NCBI GenBank assembly: GCA_002478565.1
Contig: DLPC01000015.1
Span: forward strand, 1 to 64,000
DNA length: 64,000 nucleotides
Reading direction: 5' to 3'
Source of the DNA: Flavobacteriales bacterium UBA7468
GTDB taxonomy: Bacteria; Bacteroidota; Bacteroidia; Flavobacteriales_D; Crocinitomicaceae
Positions within the stretch are counted from its first letter, which is position 1. The number at the start of each line of letters is the position of its first letter. Both the position numbers and the translations under genes were made by a program. The notes below the pieces were generated by a model, which saw only the letters and a list, made by a program, of their open reading frames with translations, was not told where the DNA came from and did not search any database. This document shows, one piece after another, positions 18,615 through 25,534 of this stretch.

Positions 18615-20204
18615 TCAATGCTTTACAATTTTTTCATGTATTCCTAGTGTTGATTCTACCAAGAAATAAACACCGTTTTGAAAGGGTTGTAATTCAATAA
18701 GAAGTTCTTTTGTTTGATATGGAATGGTGAGAACAATTTTACCGGAAAGATCCATAATCAATAGCTCTCCACTACCTGTTAATCCCGAAATACTTAACTC
18801 GTTTTGTGTTGGGTTTGGGGAAATAGCAATTTGTTGTTTCAACAATTCATTTTTTTCAGCAGTACAAGTTCCAAACATATTGGCATCCATCCATGCTGCT
18901 CTATTTTGTATCCAGGTCTTGAGGTAATTGATTTCTTCTTGATAGGTTTGGCCAATGAAATTGTTTGGCCATACGTACGTACCTAATATTGGCCATTTCA
19001 GGAAATGTCTTTGTGAGGGGATGATTAACGCTGCAGCAACCGAATCGATATAATTCAAGATGGCACTATCACTAAGTGTACTATCGCGAAGTTCTGCCCA
19101 TCGACATTGTACTTCATTGGCGTATAGTGGATCTTCTAGCAAACGGTTCCACCAAAAAGGATTTTGCCAAGTCCCTCCACAAATACTGTTGTAATTGATT
19201 TCCCATCCGGTGGTGAGTTGCCCTTCACAATAGTTAGAATTACCCCAAGCGATGTTGTAGTCCCATAGTGGGCCAGCAACAATTTTACCTCCTTCACTCA
19301 ATCTCTGTTTGTGAAGAAAAGATGAAATGCGGTATCCATCGACATTTTTTGAAAGTTCGGTGAGTAGAAAATAGTCAATAAAAGAGGGGGCATCAATGTA
19401 GGCTTTGTAGCCATATATTGGATGGGTAAAGCTGCTGATTTTAAGTGCTATTTCCCAATCGGTAATATAGTCTTGAATATAGGCCTTTTGCAGCGGATGA
19501 ATGGTATCAATATTTGGGTCGTGTAGTTGAAATTGAATTTGATTTGTTCCAGGGGCCTGGCTCGTATAAGGTGATGTCCAGGCAATTTCTCCGCCACCTG
19601 ATGTTTTATCAATTTTAATGATGTATCCGCCTGTCAGTTGATTGTCAAGGGTATCTATGTAGTTGAGTTGATTGATAGCAACACGACCTGGATTAGTTTT
19701 GATACGCTCCATGAGTACGTAGATACCCATGTAGTTCCCATTCAATACGAGCTCGCAAAATTGAGTTCGTGGTGCCCAACGCCCTGTTTGGTTCCCTAAG
19801 TGATACGTCAAGACATTGCGCATCAAAGATTTATCATTGTAGGGTGCATATAAGATATAGTCGTTGTCAGCTGGCCAGCCAAAAATAGAAACATTGAGGT
19901 TGCTAGAATCGGCTAGTCTTGTTTCTAAGCCATATGATTGTTGCGGAAAACCAGCAGACGACGAGCCTCTTTTTTCAATACCGATGTAACCATTATATAC
20001 ATTGAATGAGTCAGTGAGATGATTGACTTGCCCCGGACCATTATTGATGATCCCCATATTTGCCATTATTTTTGGTTCGTCTGGAATGGGAATGTTATCG
20101 GTATCAATGACAACAATAGGTAATGTTGAATTGGTAAAATTAACTTGACTATATGTTGATAAAGCGATGAAATGGAGGAGCGTTACCATTAAGATGAACC
20201 TCAT
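18615..20204 (-). CDS. CotH family protein with T9SS tail, putative secreted kinase
   Basis: A 529-residue secreted CotH-type protein. Residues 1-19 are a signal peptide (ending TYSQ). The N-terminal part (LPIVVIDTDNIPIPDEPKI, GYIGIEKRGSSSAGFPQQSYGLET) is the beta-rich entry to the CotH fold. The core has NDKSLMRNVLTYHLG, CELVLNGNYMGIYVLMERIK, GGYIIKIDK, KNVDGYRISSFLHKQ and GPLWDYNIAWGN; the aspartates in the last two motifs are the likely catalytic pair. The C terminus is a type A T9SS tail (ISPNPTQNELSISG to EKIVKH). Its ATG overlaps the lnt stop by 4 bp (ATGA), so it is probably translated with lnt. It is convergent with susD. It differs much from the CotH protein at 8061, so it is not a recent copy. 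Target unknown. Confidence 0.82.
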   Translation of the reverse strand: MRFILMVTLLHFIALSTYSQVNFTNSTLPIVVIDTDNIPIPDEPKIMANMGIINNGPGQVNHLTDSFNVYNGYIGIEKRGSSSAGFPQQSYGLETRLADSSNLNVSIFGWPADNDYILYAPYNDKSLMRNVLTYHLGNQTGRWAPRTQFCELVLNGNYMGIYVLMERIKTNPGRVAINQLNYIDTLDNQLTGGYIIKIDKTSGGGEIAWTSPYTSQAPGTNQIQFQLHDPNIDTIHPLQKAYIQDYITDWEIALKISSFTHPIYGYKAYIDAPSFIDYFLLTELSKNVDGYRISSFLHKQRLSEGGKIVAGPLWDYNIAWGNSNYCEGQLTTGWEINYNSICGGTWQNPFWWNRLLEDPLYANEVQCRWAELRDSTLSDSAILNYIDSVAAALIIPSQRHFLKWPILGTYVWPNNFIGQTYQEEINYLKTWIQNRAAWMDANMFGTCTAEKNELLKQQIAISPNPTQNELSISGLTGSGELLIMDLSGKIVLTIPYQTKELLIELQPFQNGVYFLVESTLGIHEKIVKH

Positions 20205-21838
20205 GCGTTTGATTTTCGTTTTTGATTTGCTTTATACATAAGAATGTTGCTGCAGGCAAGTAGTATCCATGATATGCTGAGACCTGCTATCCAATCACCG
20301 TGTTTGGTGTAAAATGTTTTTTCTGTTCGCAATTCAATAACTTGTGAAAAAGCAGTTTTTGTCCAATAGGAAGTTTTCTTTACGATTTTCCCACTTGGAT
20401 CTATACTGCCGCTGGTTCCAGTATTGGCACTGCGCAGTACCCAACGTCTGGTTTCGATGGCGCGTAACCTAGCCATGGCAAAGTGCTGTTTATAGCCAGG
20501 GGTGTCTCCCCACCAGCCATCGTTGGTGATTACACATAATAATTGCGCGCCTTTTTGCACTTGCTGACGCACGAAATCTCCGTAAATGGATTCATAGCAA
20601 ATGATGGGTGCCAATGCAATTTTATGATCTGATTGGTGTTTGAACTTATCAATTTCAAATTGCTTTGTTATTTCCAATATTTTGGGAGTTTTCTCTACGC
20701 CTAATGTTCCTGATGTACCTCCATTTTCAATGGCGATGGCTGATAAGAATGGTAAATAGGCAGAAAAAGGCACAAGCTCCACACCTGGAACCAACTTGGA
20801 TTTATGTGCATACTGAGGGTCGTTTTTTTTACAGAGAAGTAAGGCAGTGTTATAACTTTCGTACCATTGATTTTCATTCGGTATCGGCGTGCTTGCCGCA
20901 CTTTGTTTGCTGTCAAATAATTTTACAGTTGAAGCACCGATCAATAAATTAGCTTGTGGCCATTTACTAATTTGATCTTGAAGTTTTCTTCCAAATTCAA
21001 AGGTGTAGATACGGTCTTCAAGAAAGGAAAGGGGCAAAGCAGTTTCAGGCCCCATGACGAGGTCTGTTTGCGCATTCACGTGTCTGTTTGCCATGCCCAA
21101 AATTGAATCGGTAAATGCTTCGTTCGAAGCGTCTGCCGCAAATTTCTCTTTATAGGGGTCTACGTTGGGTTGAAGCACAACTGCCTTTAAAAACCTTCGT
21201 TTAGAGATCGTATAATTGGCGAATGAAAGTAAGATTTGACTCGCGACAATTGGTATGATAATCAAAGCAGCCAAACCGATAAAGTACTTTCGAGAAAGTG
21301 TATTTGCTTGAAAATGAAGGATGATTTTAAAAACAAATAAATTGAGAAAAAGCACCCAAGCACTTCCGCCCAAGGTGCCGGTCCATTCGTACCATTGAAT
21401 CCAGCCGGTCCTATTTGCAAAGTAATTCCCTAAAGAAAGCCAAGGCCAGGATAGATCCCAGCGGTGATGACCAAATTCAAACAAAAGCCAAAGAGGAATC
21501 AATAGCCAGAAACTCCATCCGGATGTCATTTTACGATCTAGCCAACTCCAGCAGCCGAAAACTAAGGTCATGAGTAGGGCATTGACGGTGAAAGCCAAAA
21601 TGGCCCCACTCATCGAGGCATTCGCTACCCACCAAGTGCAACCAATATTCCAAATTAAAAAAGTTAGGTAACTCCAAATACCAAGAATAATTGGTTTTTT
21701 ATTGTATTGTAGTAGCTCTGCTCTTAATAGGAGCAAGGGAATAAAACCAATAAAAACGAATGGCGTGAAACTTCCTGTGTGTGGAAAGCTATAAATCAGC
21801 AAAGCACTACTAAGCAAAGAGAGGAGGATGTATTTCAT
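20201..21838 (-). CDS. lnt: Apolipoprotein N-acyltransferase
   Basis: Lnt adds the third acyl chain to the N-terminal cysteine of lipoproteins at the periplasmic face of the inner membrane. The 545-residue protein begins with about six membrane segments (to about residue 210), followed by a nitrilase-like domain with GPETALPLS (Glu), KSKLVPGVELVPFS (Lys) and APIICYESIYGDF (Cys), the expected catalytic triad, and a final membrane segment near the C terminus. I chose the ATG at 21838 because MKYILLSLL opens the first membrane helix; an ATG 30 bp upstream adds only polar residues. The downstream CotH gene overlaps its stop by 4 bp. Confidence 0.92.
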   Translation of the reverse strand: MKYILLSLLSSALLIYSFPHTGSFTPFVFIGFIPLLLLRAELLQYNKKPIILGIWSYLTFLIWNIGCTWWVANASMSGAILAFTVNALLMTLVFGCWSWLDRKMTSGWSFWLLIPLWLLFEFGHHRWDLSWPWLSLGNYFANRTGWIQWYEWTGTLGGSAWVLFLNLFVFKIILHFQANTLSRKYFIGLAALIIIPIVASQILLSFANYTISKRRFLKAVVLQPNVDPYKEKFAADASNEAFTDSILGMANRHVNAQTDLVMGPETALPLSFLEDRIYTFEFGRKLQDQISKWPQANLLIGASTVKLFDSKQSAASTPIPNENQWYESYNTALLLCKKNDPQYAHKSKLVPGVELVPFSAYLPFLSAIAIENGGTSGTLGVEKTPKILEITKQFEIDKFKHQSDHKIALAPIICYESIYGDFVRQQVQKGAQLLCVITNDGWWGDTPGYKQHFAMARLRAIETRRWVLRSANTGTSGSIDPSGKIVKKTSYWTKTAFSQVIELRTEKTFYTKHGDWIAGLSISWILLACSNILMYKANQKRKSNA

Positions 21839-21866
21839 GTTTGAATTCGTCGATTCAAAAATACGC

Positions 21867-21896
21867 AAAAAAAAAGCCCCGCAGTTGCGGAGCTTT
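21867..21896 (-). terminator. Intrinsic terminator after rplU-rpmA
   Basis: An 11-bp stem with one C-A mismatch (arms AAAGCCCCGCA and TGCGGAGCTTT) sits beside nine A on the plus strand, which give a T run on the minus strand. It ends the leftward rplU-rpmA transcript just before lnt. Confidence 0.8.
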
Positions 21897-21915
21897 TCTT
21901 GAATATTGCGTTGAC

Positions 21916-22185
21916 TTATGCTTCTGTTGTCTCGAAAGGGATAACTGAAACAAAAGAACGGTTGTCTTTTTTCTTGCGGAATTCTACAAGACCGTCAGTT
22001 AAAGCAAAAAGCGTATGATCTTTACCAATACCAACATTGTTGCCTGGGTGGTGTTGTGTGCCACGTTGACGAACGATGATGTTGCCAGAAATAGCAGCTT
22101 GACCACCAAAGATTTTTACACCTAGACGTTTGCTATGTGATTCACGACCGTTTTTCGAACTACCGACTCCTTTTTTGTGTGCCAT
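21916..22185 (-). CDS. rpmA: 50S ribosomal protein L27
   Basis: L27 lies near the peptidyl transferase centre of the large ribosomal subunit and helps place tRNA. The 89-residue protein starts MAHKKGVGSSKNGRESHSKR, then LGVKIFGGQ and IIVRQRGTQHHPGNNVGIGKDHTLFA, all family signatures. The N-terminal extension that Firmicutes cleave off is absent. It lies 30 bp downstream of rplU, the conserved bacterial order, and is followed by a terminator. Confidence 0.98.
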   Translation of the reverse strand: MAHKKGVGSSKNGRESHSKRLGVKIFGGQAAISGNIIVRQRGTQHHPGNNVGIGKDHTLFALTDGLVEFRKKKDNRSFVSVIPFETTEA

Positions 22186-22215
22186 GGTTTCTAATATTTA
22201 GTTCCCGAAGGAAAA

Positions 22216-22527
22216 TTATGCTTTAATACTTTTAATTGTGATCGCAGTAAATTGTTGACGATGACCGTTTTTAACGCGGTAACCTTTGCGACGTTTTTTC
22301 TTGAAAACGATGACTTTGTCACCTTTTACGTGTTCAAGAACTTCAGCGGTGACTTTAGCACCTTCTATAGCTGGGGCGCCAAGGGTTACTTTGCCAGCAT
22401 CTTCCACTAATAAAACACGGTCAAACTCTAGTTTTTTCCCTGCTTCAGCGTCAAGACGATGTACAAAAACCTTTTGGTCTTTTTGCACTTTAAATTGCTG
22501 CCCTGCTATCTCTACAATTGCGTACAT
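22216..22527 (-). CDS. rplU: 50S ribosomal protein L21
   Basis: L21 binds 23S rRNA in the large subunit. The protein is 103 residues from the ATG at 22527 (MYAIVEIAGQQFKVQKDQ), which matches the family start; an ATG 81 bp further upstream would add a leader not seen in L21. Signatures include KVFVHRLDAEAGK, VLLVEDAGKVTLGAP and the basic FKKKRRKGYRVKNGHRQQF segment. It forms a two-gene operon with rpmA. Confidence 0.97.
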   Translation of the reverse strand: MYAIVEIAGQQFKVQKDQKVFVHRLDAEAGKKLEFDRVLLVEDAGKVTLGAPAIEGAKVTAEVLEHVKGDKVIVFKKKRRKGYRVKNGHRQQFTAITIKSIKA

Positions 22528-22628
22528 ATAGCTTAAATTAATGTTTAATATTCCAAAATTGGTTTGCAAAGATAGTGTTTTCAGTGCGACTGCCAAAAAA
22601 AATAACAAACTTTCTTACGGAGTTTGCT

Positions 22629-23537
22629 TCAATTAGTTGTCTTTGGTTTTGCAAAATTGATCAAGAGTACCCCGCAGATGATTACTATCATGGCTATAAA
22701 TTGTTGCCAAACGAATGTTTCACCAAAAGCAAGCCCCAAGAAAACTGCAACGATTGGGATGAAATAGGTCACAGAACTGGCGGCCAGTGCACTTGTTTGG
22801 GCAATTATTTTATTGAAAAGTACAACTGCAAAAGCGGTGCCAATAAGACCTAATGTGCCAATAGCTGCGAGCCCTTGTAATGCTTTTGGATGATTACTCA
22901 TTATGGCCGGTGTATCGAAAATAAAAAAGCAAATCAACGCAGGTAAGAAAGCCATAGAAAAACCACCAGTAGCGACTTCAAGAGGTTTGTAATGCTGCAA
23001 TTTATGTTTGATTGTATTCAAGCTTAGCCCGTAAAGAACAGTGGCAATAATGATGGCAAGAGCAGGAAGGAGCTGAGCTTCAGTTTTGGTAGTTTGTCCG
23101 GCTAAGAGCAACCAGGTGATGCCTGCAAAACCAACGAGTGTGCCGATGACTTGTTGTAAGACGATCTTAGAGCGAAAAATAAAAAAACCAATTAACAGAG
23201 TGAAGACGGGCGTAAAGCTATTCATTATGCCTGCAATACCGGAATCGAGGCTTTTCTCGGCATATGTAAAAAGAAAAGCAGGAATAAGGTTGCCGCCAAG
23301 ACCTGTTACACAAAAGAAGAATAAGTCAGTTCTCTGTTTTAGCTTTTTTAACAGTTTGGGAAATAAAGGAAGAAAAACGAGGCCTGCTAGAACTATTCTA
23401 ATACTTGCTACCTGAGCTGCGCTGAAAATCGGGTTCCCACTGGCATCAAACATGCCGAATTTCATAAGGATAAACGAACTCCCCCAGATGAGCGCAAGCA
23501 AAGGGATGAAGAGATAGCTCAAGCGGCTTTTTGACAT
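22629..23537 (-). CDS. EamA/DMT family transporter
   Basis: A 302-residue inner membrane protein of the drug/metabolite transporter superfamily with about ten membrane segments in two EamA repeats. The first repeat shows LIWGSSFILMKFG and AGLVFLPLFPKLL; the second begins near residue 155 and has TYFIPIVAVFLGLAFGETFVWQQ. Members export amino acids, metabolites or drugs; the substrate cannot be predicted here. The gene lies about 100 bp upstream of rplU on the same strand and is divergent from mraZ. No regulator is linked to it. Confidence 0.9.
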   Translation of the reverse strand: MSKSRLSYLFIPLLALIWGSSFILMKFGMFDASGNPIFSAAQVASIRIVLAGLVFLPLFPKLLKKLKQRTDLFFFCVTGLGGNLIPAFLFTYAEKSLDSGIAGIMNSFTPVFTLLIGFFIFRSKIVLQQVIGTLVGFAGITWLLLAGQTTKTEAQLLPALAIIIATVLYGLSLNTIKHKLQHYKPLEVATGGFSMAFLPALICFFIFDTPAIMSNHPKALQGLAAIGTLGLIGTAFAVVLFNKIIAQTSALAASSVTYFIPIVAVFLGLAFGETFVWQQFIAMIVIICGVLLINFAKPKTTN

Positions 23538-23631
23538 GGGGCAAAGGTAATCAATTCAAGGGATGAACACGGCTTATCAATAGAAAATTCGCCTGTTCAA
23601 AAATTGGATATTAACAAAATGTTGAAAAAAC

Positions 23632-23646
23632 TCCCACAAAATCCCA
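23632..23646 (-). promoter_or_regulatory. Candidate MraZ box pair, minus strand
   Basis: On the minus strand this reads TGGGATTTTGTGGGA, two TGGGN repeats with a 5-base spacer. That is the spacing described for MraZ operators in E. coli, although three or more repeats are usual there. It lies about 160 bp before mraZ, so MraZ autoregulation of the dcw cluster is plausible. The orientation is opposite to the gene. Confidence 0.5.
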
Positions 23647-23758
23647 CTTAATAGCTTTAAACCTTTATTAAATAAGGAAATATGGGTGTTAATAATTGTT
23701 AATATGTAACCTTTAACGGTTCTTTACGTTAGAAGTTATCAACAAATGAAATTGTCTG

Positions 23759-23773
23759 TGGTAAAAAGTGGTA
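23759..23773 (+). promoter_or_regulatory. Second candidate MraZ box pair
   Basis: TGGTAAAAAGTGGTA holds two TGGTA repeats with a 5-base spacer and the same 10-bp period as the pair at 23632-23646. It lies 32 bp before the mraZ ATG. The third G of the TGGGN consensus is T in both repeats, so it is a weaker match, but its position suits a repressor. Confidence 0.4.
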
Positions 23774-23804
23774 GGAATCCACTAATTTTACCCATTATAA
23801 CGCT

Positions 23805-24263
23805 ATGGCAGGACTAGTAGGTGAATTTGAAGTGAAATTAGACGAGAAGGGGCGCTTCCTTTTCCCGTCTGGCTTGCGCAAACAATTGCCTGCGGTATCC
23901 CAGCGAGATTTCATGTTAAATAAAGGATTTGAAGATTGTTTGACGCTTTTTCCGTTGCCAGATTGGGAACGCATTAGTGAAAAGCTTTCTAAAATGAATT
24001 TATTTAAGCCAAAGAACCGCATGTTTTATAGGTTGTTTCATCAGGGTGCTAAGCAAGTCTCTTTAGACAATGCTGGTAGGATCTTGGTGCCTACTGCTTT
24101 AATGGAGCGCGTTGGCTTGGTTGCTGAAGTAATGTTGATTGCTTACAACGACCGCATTGAAATTTGGGATAAGTCTAGATACTTCGAAATGATCGAAGGG
24201 AACATGGCAGATTTCGCTGATTTAGCGGATGAAGTAATGGGTGACTTAGACAATGACAAATAA
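23805..24263 (+). CDS. mraZ: Division/cell wall cluster transcriptional regulator MraZ
   Basis: MraZ is an AbrB/SpoVT-type DNA-binding protein that binds repeats upstream of its own gene and controls the dcw cluster. The 152-residue protein carries two MraZ repeats: GEFEVKLDEKGRFLFPSGLRKQL at the N terminus, split here as in the family, and VSLDNAGRILVPTALMERVGL near residue 83. It is the first gene of the cluster and overlaps rsmH by 11 bp. Candidate operator repeats lie in the 267-bp gap upstream. Confidence 0.96.
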   Translation: MAGLVGEFEVKLDEKGRFLFPSGLRKQLPAVSQRDFMLNKGFEDCLTLFPLPDWERISEKLSKMNLFKPKNRMFYRLFHQGAKQVSLDNAGRILVPTALMERVGLVAEVMLIAYNDRIEIWDKSRYFEMIEGNMADFADLADEVMGDLDNDK

Positions 24264-25167
24264 CGAATCGTATCACGTACCGGTATTATTAAACGCTTGT
24301 TTGGAAGGATTGCAAATTCAACCAAACGGTGTTTATGTAGATGTGACTTTTGGTGGTGGTGGTCATTCGCGTGCTATATTTAAGCAGCTCGATGCTTCAG
24401 GACGGCTGATAGCCTTTGATCAAGACCCTGATGCGTTAGCGAATTTATGGGAGGCGCCTAATTTTAATTTTGTCGCTGCCAATTTTGCTTTTTTACAAAA
24501 TCATTTGCGCTTGCTTGGTATCAAGCAAGTCGATGGTATCTTGGCAGATTTAGGAGTCTCTTCTCATCAATTTGACACCGCACAACGCGGCTTTAGTATC
24601 CGTGAAGATGCGCCGCTAGATATGCGCATGAACCGTAATGGAGGGCAGTCTGCCGCAGCGCTCATCGCAACAGCTGAGGAGGCAAAATTAGCATCGATCC
24701 TTTATGAATATGGTGAATTGCGCAATTCCAGAGCGCTTGCTGCACAATTAGTGCGTCAGCGCGAACATGCGCCTATTGACACCACTTTTGCCTTGATCAA
24801 AGCATTAGAGCGTTTCGCGCCTAAATTTAAGGACCATAAATTTTATGCCCAAGTGTTTCAGGCCTTCAGAATTGAAGTTAATCAGGAATTGCAAGTGCTA
24901 AAAGATTTTCTTGAGCAGTCGGCCAATGTCCTGAAACCAGGAGGTCATTTAGTGGTGATGTCTTACCATTCACTCGAGGATCGCTTGGTTAAAAATTTCG
25001 TTAAGCGCGGCAGCTTCTCTGGTGAAATTGACAAAGATTTCTTCGGTAATGTCAATAAACCATTCACGGAAGTCAATAGGCATCCAATTGTTGCCAACGA
25101 ACAAGAATGCGCCATCAACTCGAGGGCGCGCAGTGCTAAACTTAGAATCGCAAGACGCAATGGCTAA
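24253..25167 (+). CDS. rsmH: 16S rRNA (cytosine(1402)-N(4))-methyltransferase
   Basis: RsmH (MraW) methylates N4 of C1402 in 16S rRNA with S-adenosylmethionine. The 304-residue length is typical. Signatures are YHVPVLLNACLEGL, VDVTFGGGGHSRAIF (SAM loop), AFDQDPDAL, GILADLGVSSHQFD, RGFSIREDAPLDMRMN and VMSYHSLEDRLVKNF. It overlaps mraZ by 11 bp and ftsL by 8 bp, which suggests translational coupling through the cluster start. Confidence 0.97.
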   Translation: MTNNESYHVPVLLNACLEGLQIQPNGVYVDVTFGGGGHSRAIFKQLDASGRLIAFDQDPDALANLWEAPNFNFVAANFAFLQNHLRLLGIKQVDGILADLGVSSHQFDTAQRGFSIREDAPLDMRMNRNGGQSAAALIATAEEAKLASILYEYGELRNSRALAAQLVRQREHAPIDTTFALIKALERFAPKFKDHKFYAQVFQAFRIEVNQELQVLKDFLEQSANVLKPGGHLVVMSYHSLEDRLVKNFVKRGSFSGEIDKDFFGNVNKPFTEVNRHPIVANEQECAINSRARSAKLRIARRNG

Positions 25168-25534
25168 GCAAGAAGGACAAAAAGTTAAGTCGACAAAATC
25201 GAGTAAATCTAGTGCTTTTGCGCAGATTTTGAACGGTGATTTCTTGACGCGTGAATTTGTTCTGAATAACCTCAATTACATCTTTTTCATCATGCTTTTA
25301 TTGCTTGTCCTGATTTCCAAAGGCTACTATGGAAAGCAGATCAATAAAGACATAGATAATGCACAGCGCAACTTAGATCAGCACGCTGCGGAATACATTG
25401 AAGCAAAAGCACGCTTAGAATTAGTGACACGCAGATACCGAATGGCTGAAAGGCTTGAGTCGAGAGAACTCAAAGAAACGAAGAATGCCACAAAGGTTAT
25501 CCGCATTAAACAGCCGAAAAATGAGCAAAAGTAA
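25160..25534 (+). CDS. ftsL: FtsL-like cell division protein
   Basis: A 124-residue bitopic membrane protein in the place of ftsL. A basic cytoplasmic N terminus (KVKSTKSSKSS) is followed by one membrane segment (about residues 40-58, YIFFIMLLLLVLISKGYY) and a periplasmic coiled coil (about 60-105). This is the Bacteroidota form of FtsL, which links FtsQ and FtsW-FtsI in the divisome. I chose the ATG at 25160, within the end of rsmH; a start at 25022 would add a shadow translation of rsmH. The end overlaps ftsI by 14 bp. Confidence 0.85.
   Translation: MAKQEGQKVKSTKSSKSSAFAQILNGDFLTREFVLNNLNYIFFIMLLLLVLISKGYYGKQINKDIDNAQRNLDQHAAEYIEAKARLELVTRRYRMAERLESRELKETKNATKVIRIKQPKNEQK

Noticed and set aside
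23736..23744. TTATCAACA upstream of mraZ, one mismatch from a DnaA box
   Set aside because: A single near match in AT-rich DNA with no cluster of boxes; not enough for a replication origin or DnaA control.
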